From the NCBI GenBank assembly GCA_029959195.1, contig CP114122.1:2232001-2296000 (forward strand): a DNA stretch of 64,000 bases, written 5' to 3'. The stretch comes from Dictyophora rubrovolvata. Its lineage: Eukaryota; Basidiomycota; Agaricomycetes; Phallales; Phallaceae. Every line of letters begins with the position of its first letter. Positions within the stretch are counted from its first letter, which is position 1. Below the pieces are notes generated by a model. That model worked only from the letters and a program-made list of their open reading frames with translations, was not told the origin of the DNA and did no database searches. The position numbers and the translations under genes are program-made. Positions 22,021 through 33,500 of the stretch are shown here, one piece after another.

Positions 22021-23635
22021 TCACAGCCATACTCTTCCAGCACTTCGTCCCTGACTAACGCAATCACCAACACTTACACCACCAATGCCAGCTCCAATCA
22101 CTTCTATTCTACCATTCCATGGCGACCCGGAAAAAGAATCTCTAAGTTCAGCCATCCGCCCTAAATGACCCGGGGTCAAGGTGGGAATACAACTTCTCTG
22201 ATGAGAAACGTCCACAAAAGCAGGTTCGGGCAGTCGTCTACCAAGATGTCGCTCCAAAGCGGTCAATAAAACCTTGGTTAAAGCGGGTTTATCCTCCAAA
22301 GGCGGTAATTGAGGTTCATATGGCCCACCGATCATCATTGTCAGTTTAGTAACTTGACCGGGCGGAAGGTCTTGTTCGCCTAGGCTGCATGAATCAAATA
22401 CAACGCCCAGAATGCCTTCTGGGTTAATATCGCTTTCGTAGCCATTTTTAGGACGTGGGATGAGATATCCGAATCCAAGCGGATGTAAATGCTCTGAACG
22501 AGCGGCGAAGATGAAATTAATAACTGTAACCGAGGAATAGGGATTCGATGTGAGACAGGTAAGAGTCGATGAGGGTGTGGATGTGGATGTGAGAAGGCTC
22601 TGTAGTTTTGGCGGGGGGATTGTTGTAATAACATGAGAAGCTGATATTGTTTCGGTTGGGCTGGAAATCTGCAAAAAAAGTTTTTCAGCAAACGAAAGAG
22701 ATAAAGGGAATAAGGCATACTTTTACGAACTCATTCGATGGTATTATTTGGGTAACATCAAACTCACGGCGAATCTCGACATTCGGACTTGTCTCCAAAA
22801 CTTGAGCAATGGCATCGGGAAGAGTCTGAAGACCATCCCGAAACGAAAAAACCGACGTCCGTTTCAAATACACCTCTAGACCGCCAGTTTCATATATTTC
22901 CTTATTTTCAAGCGGGGACTGAGCTTTGCTAGATTTCAAAACTCCCCGAACGATAGACCCATTCCCCCTGTTTTCGGCGACCCAGAAAGGCGGGAGGGCA
23001 GCTCTAACACTCAATTTTCTAGAATCTGCCGCGTATATCCCGTGAACGAGAGAACTACCTAATATCCGAGCGAATTCATCCCCAAATCGTCGAGACATTA
23101 ATGAATCTAGCGATTCGTCGTCCTCTGCATTGGGTGGACGGTTCTTTCTCCGGAATGGTTCTCTTAGCACTGCGGGAACAATTGTAAGAGCCAGTTGAGA
23201 TCGTAGAAAGCCTAATGCATTTGAGGGTATTGCTGTAAGGCCTGATTTACGGCTATCGGGTAGGTAAAGAAATCTGTTTTTAGCCGCTAGAGAATTTTCA
23301 GATGTCGTAATCAGCTGAGATTGGAGACCTAATAAATGTATCTAAACACAAAGTGTATCATTGTTATATTCACCAGATATACGGGACATACATACAAGTT
23401 CTAAAAGAGGATATGAATTGGGCCTCAAAGTCCTAGGTCCGCTTTCCAAAACAGCAGTTCCAACATCACCGCCCGGTATACCGAAAGAGACGCGCTTGCT
23501 TTGAATCCATCCGCCCAGCTTTTTAGACTTTTCAAGGAGAAGAATTCGCGCATTTGGGAACTTTCGTGATAAATGGAATGTGGCTGAAAGACCTGTTATA
23601 CCGCCACCTAGCACGGCGATTGTAGACGGCGGCAT
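22021..23635 (-). CDS. HEM14: Protoporphyrinogen oxidase (heme biosynthesis)
   Basis: Starts at 23635 with MPPSTIAVLGGGITGLSATF, the FAD-binding GxGxxG dinucleotide fold, followed by LLLEKSKKLGGWIQS and the ESGPRTLRP motif typical of PPOX. Middle exons contain DESLDSLMSRRFGDEFARIL and VHGIYAADSRKLSVRAALP, then FRDGLQTLPDAIAQVLE. The C-terminal exon has GVVFDSCSLGEQDLPPG, LTMMIGG and the second FAD contact IEVIGAGIGGVSVGDCV. The enzyme oxidises protoporphyrinogen IX to protoporphyrin IX on the inner mitochondrial membrane. About three introns; total near 480 aa, the family norm. One intron near 23340-23400 joins the N-terminal exon to IHLLGLQSQLI. Confidence 0.93.
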
Positions 23636-23841
23636 GCGGTCGGCATCAAAGGCGTGTCACATGTGTCACCTGCGCTAACTGAACTTTGCTTACGACGCCG
23701 AGTGCCCCGGGTATTTGACAAGTTTGGCCAAAGTTTGGCAATGGCGACGGTCCGGGCGTGCTCCAATAATATTAGGACGTTTGGCGATACCCTTATTTTC
23801 CCAGAGATGAGAGTAAGTTGAAAGGTATCCTTCTCACACCA

Positions 23842-24599
23842 ATGTCGTTGTCGCTCGAAATTCTATTGAAACTATTTATGTTATTGACGATGAGTCTCCT
23901 GGGTCTAAAAGTGACTACTCCACCCAACAAATTAACATCCTCAGATAAAATTGACAGAAGCACTGTCCAAGAGAGACATATGGCTTCAGGAGGCACGATA
24001 ATTAACTTTGTGAGTCAATAGGCTATCTGATGGACAAAAAAGTTGATTATTCGCTGTAGCCTAACGTGATGCCTAGCATCTTTTTGTTTTCGACTCTCGT
24101 CTTAAACCTTGCATCATCTGCGAGAACACCCGTATGCTCTGGGGATGTCAACGATGAACTACGCCGCTTAACCCTCCCATTCCTAGCAAGTTTTCTTCTA
24201 GTTACAGTTGGAGCTTGTATTCGACTATTATGCTTCAAAACGATGGGAGACCTATTCACTTTCGAAGTCACAATCAGACCAAACCATAGAATCGTAGACT
24301 CAGGCCCATACGCGGTCGTGCGACACCCAAGTTACACCGGTGCATTTATGGTCTATACCGGAAATGCCATACTGGTGTTCAGTTCACAAAGTCCGGCCAT
24401 TACATGTGGATGGGCCGCCTCATTTTTGTTCGTCAAACTTCTCATGGTATTATGGTTTTTATGGGTATCAACCATTTGGTATTGGTGTGTCAAACGGGCT
24501 CGCATGGAAGAAAAGAATCTTTATGTTCATTTTGGAAAAGACGCATGGGGCGGCTATGTAAAACGAGTTCCTTATCGATACATTCCTGGCGTTTGTTGA
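23842..24599 (+). CDS. Isoprenylcysteine carboxyl methyltransferase-like protein (ICMT/Ste14 family), copy 2
   Basis: Start at 23842 (MSLSLEILLKLFMLLTMSLL). One GT-AG intron ends at about 24060, then VMPSIFLFSTLVLNL. It carries the family marks RPNHRIVDSGPYAVVRHPSYTG, a hydrophobic C-terminal hairpin (LLMVLWFLWVSTIWYW) and KRVPYRYIPGVC. It is the closest relative of copy 1: both share VCSGDVNDELRRL and the same intron position. It is read towards F-box gene 1. Confidence 0.88.
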
Positions 24600-24840
24600 T
24601 TGTGTCGTGCTTGCAAATCACAAAAGTGCCTTACGAATATTCCAATATACATGTATGTGGACCTATTGTATGCATTCAATAGCATGCAGACTTACCTATC
24701 TTCGTCAGACGCAGTGAAGTTGACGAATGTTTGCGCAACAAATATATTGTAATAACTACTCATCGTCCTTCCATTTGTTTTCCAAGACATATACTGAAGA
24801 GCGAATTCTTCGCTCAAAGCTTCCCTAGCAAATACATCCT

Positions 24841-26439
24841 TTAGTGACCACAACCCCTTTTTGGTGCAAAACGAAATTCCATCATCTCTGCCCTACAGAT
24901 GAAATCCGCGCATAATTCCATAAGCACAGCCTTTATATTATTATAACGGGTCAAGTCCCCGCGTAATTCCAAAAACTCAACTCCGGTCCTCGAAACCGCG
25001 TCAAGGAGAGCGGTTGGTGAGACCACATCAGGATTTGTCAGAACAAGCCTCTCGAGCTTCAAACTTGCCGACGGTAGCAAATTCAGAACTGGTGTCATAT
25101 CGTCCTGACGCCAAAATCTAAGTCCTAGAGTGTGAAGGCGAGGAAACAAATTAGACATGTCAACGATGATCCACGGAAGTTTCCAGGCCTGAGAACCCAA
25201 CTCTAGCTCGGTTATTTCGGGCGTGGTACGTATCAAATCGAGAATTGGAATGAAATAATCGAATGAAGCTGGAATCCGTGGGAAGGTACCCGAGACCTCG
25301 AGTGGATAATTGAATAAAGGCCAAAAACGATCAGGCGCAGAGGCAACTCGAAAAAAACCGAGTTCAAAATCAATGTATATATGTAAAAATTGGTGACCTA
25401 TGAATTGGGATAGTAATACCCCGGATGGGATCGCCTCGAAAATATTGAAATGCGAAAGTGCGGTTACGTCTGAATGCGAATCATTGATATTATCATAAGC
25501 CAGAGAAAATTTGGACAGTTTTGTGGCGGGTCGGATGCGAGTCAAAAACTCCCGGATATAAACATAACTTGACAGATCCCCTGACTCCAAAGAAAGCCGT
25601 TTGATGTTGGGAAGCTCGATTTTTGTTGTCAACTTTGTTTCAGCAGCAGTGGCGTCTACCTTGACAGCCGCGCTGCCGCCATTGTCAGAAATATAGAACT
25701 CCAGCTCGCACAAAAAAGGACAGTTGGAAAGAAAACATAGAAGCTGGAACAGTGGAGGGGGATTGATTGGGTGCAAAAGTTTGAGATGTGTCAATTTGTT
25801 TAATTTGCTGTGTGTAAGCTCGAGCCATGGTAGATCCAATCTTTCAAGTTTAAGTTCCCGAAGACAGGAAAGGTCTATCCGCAGGAGATTCGTTAAAGGT
25901 GGCAAATTGGCCGGCTGGGTTGATGGGTATAACAGGATATCCAAGTGTCGCACTTGAAGAGGTAGTAAATGAGAACTCTGAAACGCGGGTACAAGTAAGG
26001 TGAATTGGTGATCAAAAAGACGTAGAGTCAAAGAACATAAGCGGGGTACAATGAGATTTGCCCTCGACTCGAGATACAACTTCGGTGGACAGACGTTGAA
26101 GTCAGCGGGAGTAGGCCAACTTTGTGACCTCTCCATCCATAGAAGAGTGAGAGGAGCATGCCCAGACCGGCTTATGAATAAATCGACTATTGAGGGTGCG
26201 GCATCCAGATCTACGAATGCCCATAAAGAAGGCCATCTTAACGCAGATCTCCTCCAGTGACTACAGACATGCGAAATTCTTAAAGCAGTTTCCACGGGGA
26301 TAATTGTGTTGCAGATTACCGACGCAAAGATACGATACAGTATGTCTGGAATCACGCTGTTTACGGCAAGCCTGGAATTGTGAGCTCGGGCTCTCCTGGT
26401 TATGTGTTGGTTAATAAGGTTATTATCATTCAAAGACAT
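24841..26439 (-). CDS. F-box protein with leucine-rich region, 1
   Basis: Single exon of 532 codons starting at 26439. The F-box-like segment is near residues 25-75 (SVIPDILYRIFASVI ... ALRISHVCSHWRRSALRWP, then LWAFVDLD). The rest is leucine-rich without a strict repeat, for example RHLDILLYPST, LSCLRELKLERLDLPWLEL and LNLLPSASLKLERLVL. F-box proteins recruit targets to SCF ubiquitin ligases through Skp1; the C-terminal part would choose the target, which is unknown. Such genes are strongly expanded in Agaricomycetes. A paralogue follows at 27830 and a broken one at 29674. Confidence 0.8.
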   Translation of the reverse strand: MSLNDNNLINQHITRRARAHNSRLAVNSVIPDILYRIFASVICNTIIPVETALRISHVCSHWRRSALRWPSLWAFVDLDAAPSIVDLFISRSGHAPLTLLWMERSQSWPTPADFNVCPPKLYLESRANLIVPRLCSLTLRLFDHQFTLLVPAFQSSHLLPLQVRHLDILLYPSTQPANLPPLTNLLRIDLSCLRELKLERLDLPWLELTHSKLNKLTHLKLLHPINPPPLFQLLCFLSNCPFLCELEFYISDNGGSAAVKVDATAAETKLTTKIELPNIKRLSLESGDLSSYVYIREFLTRIRPATKLSKFSLAYDNINDSHSDVTALSHFNIFEAIPSGVLLSQFIGHQFLHIYIDFELGFFRVASAPDRFWPLFNYPLEVSGTFPRIPASFDYFIPILDLIRTTPEITELELGSQAWKLPWIIVDMSNLFPRLHTLGLRFWRQDDMTPVLNLLPSASLKLERLVLTNPDVVSPTALLDAVSRTGVEFLELRGDLTRYNNIKAVLMELCADFICRAEMMEFRFAPKRGCGH

Positions 26440-27829
26440 TATTTACCCAATTACATCCATTGGTAGTAATCACTAGGAATGCAAGACTTCAAGGGGACGA
26501 GGAACGAGTGCCGCTAGTCCAGGCCATGGCGGCGACTCTTAGCCGTACTCGTGCTCCTTGTTGACACACGTAATCAACCTGAGTATCATGTAACTTTTCA
26601 CGCACGTTAGGGCTAGGGACTTTATAGATCTGCACACACACACTTTGTATATATATGCGCACTAATTCTCACAACCTCGTTGCAACACAGCTGAATTAGT
26701 ACAACAATGTTGCCAGTGAACAAGTAGGTGCAGCTTTTTAAGAAGGGCGCATCACAGTACAAAGGCATTCCATGGAAATTCGGTGAATCCTTGTAAGATA
26801 CAAATATTCAATATTCAATAATTACATGCGCGTGAAGTATGTGCTGTTCTGTAACTGTCGTCGTGCATGCATAAAAGTGAAGTAGAACACCCCCTTTCTA
26901 GTATGATGTCGTAGCCCCCTTTCACGCGTAGTCACATGTTCTCGTTCCATTCTATTTTTACCTCCCTTTATTCGCCTCGTTTTTTTACATCATTTAGTAC
27001 CATTATCTACGGGCCGCGCGCAGTTTGTTTCCTTTGTTTCCTATTTCTTTGTCCTTCCGACAGTACCTCCTTTATGTCCATTTTCATATCGTATATATAT
27101 AAATATGGGCATCTATCTGCTTAAGATACTACGTAGTCGATTTCATCTCTATTCGGTGTGCTATCCCGGCGTCGGTGCCTCAGTAGGGCTCTTGGGCCCC
27201 TAGTCCTAGTAGTAGATGGGACGCGGACTGCGGCGGACATGTCACATTCCTAGCCTTTGGACCCAACTCAGTAAGAACGCGAATTCAACTACTAAATTCT
27301 GTGCCAACAAAAATTAGCACTAGTTCTGTTCTCAGAATTTATAGTCAGAGACAGCAGTAGAAGCAAAAGTAGCCCTCTGACTGTGAATACGGAGCAGACC
27401 CGCTCGGGTTCGAGAAGAGACGCTGTCTTTTTGACGGCCATAACCCTCCAACGATTGTATACGCGAGTTATTTTGGTAATTACGATGCGAATAAATGATG
27501 CGGTTCAACACTGTGGCCCTCAATGATCATTGGGGGAAGTAGAAGCCGGCGTACTAGCCTTGACTCTTGAGATATTACCCGTTCCGCAATATATGCACTC
27601 GAGTTTGGTCTTTTCCTTTCCTCGCGTCCTTTTTGTGAACGCAGAGCTTATATATTTCATTTAAAAACTCGCTTATGTTTTATTGGACAACCACACTTGA
27701 GGAATCAATTAATCACCTCTGAACCGGAAGAGATAGTATTACGCAAAAGATAATGGGGACGGGTTCGGAGTTCCGTGCCAGGCGCGGCGCCTTCTTTTTG
27801 ATTAAAATCCTATTTACAAACATTCGCAG
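26440..27829. other. Intergenic, no supported gene
   Basis: About 1.4 kb without a convincing coding region. It holds the promoter of F-box gene 1 on the left and the 3' flank of F-box gene 2 on the right. A TGTTGACACACG ... TACAACA stretch at about 26559-26706 looks faintly like a short LTR but has no target duplication. Confidence 0.45.
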
Positions 27830-29432
27830 TTACGTTAATATGAAAGGATTGAACAGCATAACCTCAACGCCCCTTTGGCGCAAAGTTGTTTCTACCATCT
27901 CAACATGAGCCTTCTGATTAAAAATGATGCCGTGCAAATCCAAAACCTTAACTCCAGTATCCGCAACCATCTTCAAAAGGCCGTCAACAGAGAATACATA
28001 AGCTTTTATCAAAACGAGTCTGTTGAGTTTTAAACTCGCTGGGAGACACGTGAGCATGGAACTGATATCACACGACCCGTTAGCAAGGAACAAAGTATCG
28101 AGACAAGGAAACAAGCTGGGTATGTCAGCAATCCATGGGAGTAGCACGGCCGCAGAGCACAATGCTAAGCATGTTATTCCAGGCATGGTACGTATCAAGT
28201 CCAGAATCGGTTCCAAATGATCATATGAATTTGATTCCTTCTTGCAAAAGGAGCCTTTAACTTCCAACGGAGGATTTGGAAGCCAGTGATAAATATAACC
28301 AGATCCGGAGGTAACTTGATATGAAAGGGTGTCGTTGTCGACAGTCGCATTAAAATATTGATGGCTTGTAAAGTTGGACAATACTCCAGGTGGGATTGCC
28401 TCGAAAATGTTGCACGTGGTTGTGTCTGGGACTGGTTGGTTCAGAGGCAGGAGAGCGTTTCGACGATTATCATAATCCAGAGCGAACTTGGACAGCGCTG
28501 GGCCAGTTCGAATGCGGCTTGAAAGCACCCGGATATAGACATAACCTGTCACCTCCAATGATTTCAATGTGAGTTGTTTGAGTTTAGGAAAGTCCAATCT
28601 CGTTATTGATTTCGTTACGGCATCATCGAGGTCTATTTTCCCTTGTCCTATGCAGGAAAATCCGAGTTCCAGCTCGAAAAGAAGAGGACAGCTCGAAAGA
28701 AACTTTAAAAGATGAGACACAGCGGGCGGGTTGACTGGGAACCAAAATTTGAAATGTGTTAATTTGTTGTGTGGAAGCTCAAGCCACGGTAAGTCCACAG
28801 AATGAAGTGTAAGTTTTTGAAGACAGGAGGGGTCTACTCGCATCAAATTTGCTAATGGCGACGAATTTTGTCGCTCCATCAATAGCAAGTGGATATCCAA
28901 ATGCCGTGGTTGAGGTGGTGGCACATTAGGATTATGGAGAACATGGCGAATCCGAGCGAACTCGGAAGGCCAAAGACGCAAAGTCAAAGAACACAAGCGG
29001 GGTGAAACGTGATTTGGGTCCGCTATGGCATAAGTCCTCCTTATACGTGGATCGAAATAGGGTCCTTTATGCGTCCATGACAGGGTGAGAGGTGCATTCC
29101 CGGACCGACTTATGAATAAATCAAGCAATGGGCGTGCGATATCAAGATCTATGAACCTCCACAAAACAGGCCATTCTAATGCAGATTTTCTCCAGTGACG
29201 ACAGACATAAGAAATCTTCAGGGCAGTTCGTCGAGGAGTGGGGGACCCTTCCACCGCCAACACAAAAATATAGTAGAGTATGTCTTGGTTTACTCTATTA
29301 ATGGCAAGCTTGGGATTGTAATATCGCTCTGGGATGTGCCTGGTGGCATGTTCTTGTCAATAACGGACTGGCAATCAATAATATTACTTACCCTATTTCG
29401 TTTGAATGCTCAATAATTCGGGAGGATTCCAT
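27830..29432 (-). CDS. F-box protein with leucine-rich region, 2
   Basis: The long exon (from about 29339 down) has no ATG near its F-box, so I propose a short first exon 29392-29432 (MESSRIIEHSNEIG) and a 52-nt GT-AG intron (29340-29391), which joins in frame to HIPERYYNPKLAINRV. Then comes the F-box-like NQDILYYIFVLAV ... ALKISYVCRHWRKSALEWP and LWRFIDLD. The remainder parallels F-box gene 1 segment by segment (DPSCLQKLTLHSVDLPWLEL, NIFEAIPPGVL). It is therefore a diverged tandem duplicate. Stop at 27830. Confidence 0.75.
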
Positions 29433-29673
29433 TAGTTCCAATCAGGAGGACAATCAGTAAGTCTGTGTGTGAGTAAATGATTAGTCGATAAGCAATATAT
29501 ATATACTTGCGGACCCGTTCCACAGACTCAAGCCTCCGGACTCAAATTGGACAAAATGATTGCCCTGAGGTTTGGGACTCAATTGGACGTAGTACTTACA
29601 AACTGTAACCCCGTTTATGTCCACAATGTCGATGTGTCCTGCGATTCCATTGAAGCTGCCTCCCATGAAATGC

Positions 29674-30279
29674 TCATCTATTTGGGTATGTGAGTAATAC
29701 ATCGGAAGTGATCCAAAAGGTCATATGAGATTTTCGATTAGCGCAAACAAGACCAAGAGAACTTAGCGAAAGCATCAAAGAGACTTGAGGCCATAAGATA
29801 AAAAGAAAAGCAAGACGAAGTTTCAAACCAGCCCGTAGCAATATCCAGCGCAGAACAGAACGAATCAGGTTTGAGGGTGTTGGGACAAGGAAATAAGCCG
29901 AGGATGATGAGCAGACTTTATGTGAAATTGGAAGAAGTCGAAACGTTAAAGAACATAAGCGAGACAAGATGTGATATCCACAAAACTAGCCATTCAATTA
30001 ACGCAGAGTCTTCAGTGACTAGTACACTGGCTAGATAATCCTACATTGGACATGCGATATCGCCAAGGCAGTATTCACAAGCTGAGCCGAGTCATAAACT
30101 ATTGAAGTGAGTGCGAAGATGTTGTAGAGTACGTCTGGTATCACTGTTCTGATGGCAAGTTCAATGGAATTGTGGACTTTTCGGATACCCCTAGTAACTA
30201 TGTTTCCATCAGTAACGAGCGTGTACATAAAAAAATCACTTACCTGATATTGAATTTGGTGTTTGATAATTCCCTGCAA
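29674..30279 (-). pseudogene. Broken F-box gene fragment, 3
   Basis: The minus strand reads an F-box start similar to the two genes on its left (ELAIRTVIPDVLYNIFAL ... NTALAISHV). Beyond ISHV the homologous part (where the others have HWRRSAL) is interrupted by in-frame stops and frame changes. A later piece around 29967-29900 (MSRLCSLTFRLLPISH) matches the PRLCSLTLRL region of the paralogues, but everything further is missing or scrambled. It is truncated and non-functional. Confidence 0.75.
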
Positions 30280-30533
30280 CAGCTTATCGCTGTATGATGT
30301 CGGTGAGCCTTATGGGTGCATGGCCTCCAATATAAGCGCCAAAACACATGCTTACACATCCTCCGGAACTCTGGCACTCGATGCCAGCCATGATACTCTC
30401 GTACATTCTCCAATCCCACTATTTTCCTAATTTTAGCATCCATCTGTACCTGTTCAAAATGCAAATAAATGCAGTCAAGTACAGCGCTGTTTCATTAAGC
30501 AACCTTGCGACATAGGGAGGCCCTCTGACAACA

Positions 30534-31292
30534 ATGTCGACCTCGTCAGCTATCCTGAAACTAATCATGCTACTGACAATGGATTTTCTAACCATAAAGT
30601 CAGCCACACCGCCTACTACAGTTTCACGTGAAGATAAAATCGACAGAAGCACTTTACGAGAGAAATATCTGGGTTCCATCGCGAGGTTCGTTGCCTTAGT
30701 GAGTTGTGTCAATACTACATTGTTCGATGCACTCAACTAAATTTATTGATAGCCGATTTTGACACCCACTATCGTCGTGTTTTCTACTCTAACTTCAGAC
30801 ATTCTATCCGCAACCACTCGAATATGTCCCGAAACTGAACAACTTGACACCTCACCAACCCACCTTTCCCCGTCGTTCATAACAAGCTTCGTCATAATCA
30901 TGATCGGATCCTTCATCCGCCTCCTATGCATCAAGTCACTAGGCCAATTCTTCACATTTCAACTTACAATCCGACCAAATCATAAAATAATAGACTCAGG
31001 TCCTTATTCAATCGTGCGCCACGCAAGTTATACAGGTGCAATTATGACCATAATCGGAAACGTACTCTTGTTACTGAGTGTTGGAAGTTCGGTTACCGTG
31101 TGCGGATGGACGATGTCGTCGTCGTCTGTAAAAGTCGTTATGGCATCATTTTTCATATGGGGGGCATTTGTTTGGTTTTGGATGGTGAAGCGTGTTGAGC
31201 TGGAGGAAAAAAACCTTCGTTCTCATTTCGGACGGGCATGGGACGACTATGCAAAACGTGTTCCCTATCGATTCATCCCCGGAGTTTGTTAA
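30534..31292 (+). CDS. Isoprenylcysteine carboxyl methyltransferase-like protein (ICMT/Ste14 family), copy 3
   Basis: Start at 30534 (MSTSSAILKLIMLLTMDFL). One intron after FVAL-type sequence ends at about 30753, then LTPTIVVFSTLTSDIL. It contains RPNHKIIDSGPYSIVRHASYTG (Pro of the usual RHPSY is Ala here), a hydrophobic C-terminal hairpin and KRVPYRFIPGVC. It is more diverged than copies 1 and 2 but has the same exon structure. The P-to-A change in a conserved motif could lower activity; this is inference. Confidence 0.86.
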
Positions 31293-31395
31293 GTGCATAG
31301 ATTTCTACAGAAAAAAAAAGAATGGAATTCGAAATTGTAACCGCTACTTTTATACACGCAATTCTAAATAGGAACAAGAAATAAAACTACCAAAA

Positions 31396-33500
31396 CTAAA
31401 CATTAAGATTCAAACGAAGGGCTTTGCTTAGTTTAGGATTTTGAGAGATCTGAGGAAGCGGAACTGTTGGTGATGGAGCTTTGGCTGCGTTGTATGGAGG
31501 GTTGGGTGGAGGTGGAGAACCAAAGGTATCAATTGATGGTGCACGGAGAGGATGGCTCTCGGTGTTGAAGACCCATTCGTCGAGTGAAATAGTGCTGGGA
31601 TCATCGAATACCAAATACCTTTCAAAAAGTTAGTTTGAAAAATTTAGACAAAGGCTTGGAAAAACTCACAAGTACTTCATAACTTCAGCAAAGAGGAAAC
31701 TCTCTTGATCATCCACACGAGTATCATTCGTGATCGTGGTATTATCAACGTTATCAAGACCACTAACACCGCCCTCACCACCCGGAACTTCAAGGAACTT
31801 CAAATAACTTTCAACAACGCTTTGTGCGTTTTGCAAGTACTTGACATCGCCCGTTACACGCCACGCGTAAAAGTTGGATTCCATAACTTCAGGACGGAGA
31901 ATGTAATCGGATTCGCCATCGTAGATGTAGAAGCCGTGTTCGGCGAAGAAATCGAGGTTTTCTTGGGTTATGGGCGTTTCGGTGAAGTTTCCGTCGTCCG
32001 TGCCGTTAGGTGGTTGGGTTGTTACTTCAGAAAGGAATGCGAACACTTCAGGTCCGAGTCTTGTTCTAGAAAAATGAACATATCTCAGTGCACAGACTGA
32101 AACAAAGAGACACAAAAACGTACGCAGTTCCAAGGTAGGTATTGAAACACGCATCAGTCAACTTCAATCCAATATCAACAATAGTATCATTCCCAAGCAA
32201 CTTCCCACCAAGAATCCAATTCCCACCCATAAAACACTCGAGATGCGATCCAATATGTCTAATCTGTCTATCGTCCGTAAAATCAGCTACATACGACCAC
32301 CCACCAACGGTCGAAATCTTATGTAACCATTTGATAGAAGAATCAACAGCGGTCTGCCAGGTTTGTATGAAAAGAGGGTCGACGGTCGGGTCCAAACGAG
32401 TGTATTTGAGGAGGTATTCGAGGTAGGAGTCGGTTCCTCCGCCCCAGCTTACATAGGCGTCCACAAATTCACCGCTTTGCGGGTCTATGACTTGGGCTGG
32501 GATACCTGGGAGGGGTGGGACTAGTTGAGCCATGTGTTTAACCGAGTTCTCAGCCAGTTCGCGATATGTGTTGTTACCGGTGTATTTGGATAATGTTGAC
32601 CATTCGAGTGTCAGCTAGAGGACATGTATTAGAACCGAGAAAGGTAAACAAAGTGCCAAAGAGTTCTAGCTTACAGTTCCAGCTTGAGCAACGTTGGTCT
32701 ATTGTCATGAAAGGGAGATTAAATTCTCAGAAGAAGCTAATTAATATATGTGAAAGTAATATTCTAACCGTTTGACCGGGACCGGTAACAGCCTGATTTG
32801 CCCCAAAATCGATAGAATTAAACGGAATAGGACTAGATCCCGTGAATCCCAAAGCAAGCTTCTGCGCAAGCTGTTCGGCCTTGTCCACAAGGAACCGAGG
32901 CTGATTCCCATTGAGTTCGTAAGCTGAGAGTAACCCGCCGACGAAACGGATGGTGGATTCGAAGACGGAGATGGTGTCCCCTGTGTCGGTTTGGCTGAAA
33001 TCAACGTGCGACGTAAAGTTGAGGGCGATTTCAAAGATATCGTCTAGACCCATGATTTTCATGGTGTCCATGCCATCGAGAATACTGGCGCCTTTAGAAA
33101 GGGGTTTATATGAAGTCATAGGGTAGAATTTTAGAATGACTTACCCCATCCTCCGAGGTCATCAACGAAACTCTGTTAGAGTAGGCTATTAGCTAAAAGT
33201 TTTGCTGAAAAAGACAAAAACAAAGTAACATGCTTTTGTAACAGCTACAAACAGAGTCTAAGTTAGCAGCCCATAATTCCTAGGACGCAAAAAAAAGGAC
33301 TTACGAGTCAATTCATCATGTCCAAAAGCAAACTTGGTATACGCGCTGAAAGCATTGCTAAAGATCTGCTTGACCGTATCCTTTGAAGAAGCAAACTCCG
33401 AGGGAACGGTCAAACCTGGTTTCTGGACAGTAATAGCTGCCAACGCATTGGGCGATAAAGACAAGGCGAGAGCGACAAAGGAGAGACGCAAGCCAACCAT
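31396..33500 (-). CDS. Mannosyl-oligosaccharide alpha-1,2-mannosidase, GH47, secretory pathway
   Basis: Start at 33500 with a cleavable signal peptide (MVGLRLSFVALALSLSPNAL, Ala-rich end). GH47 marks in order: YTKFAFGHDELT, LDGMDTMKIMGLDD, ISVFESTIRFVGGLLSAYEL, SWGGGTDSYLEYLLKY, RHIGSHLECFMGGNWILG, YILRPEVMESNFYAWRVTGD, SFLFAEVMKYLYLVFDD and VFNTESHPL, where the final Thr helps hold the catalytic calcium. Several N-glycosylation sequons lie near 31700-31750. The enzyme trims mannose from N-glycans in the ER/Golgi or is secreted. Six or so introns, including one of about 60 nt before the C-terminal exon. Length about 570 aa is normal. Confidence 0.93.

Noticed and set aside
8735-24840. AAATACATCCT recurring near 8737, 13820 and 24829
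   Set aside because: Eleven bases in AT-rich DNA with no shared flanks; chance is sufficient.
26559-26706. Possible short LTR (TGTTGACACACG ... TACAACA)
   Set aside because: No target duplication, no second copy in the window, ends only roughly LTR-like.
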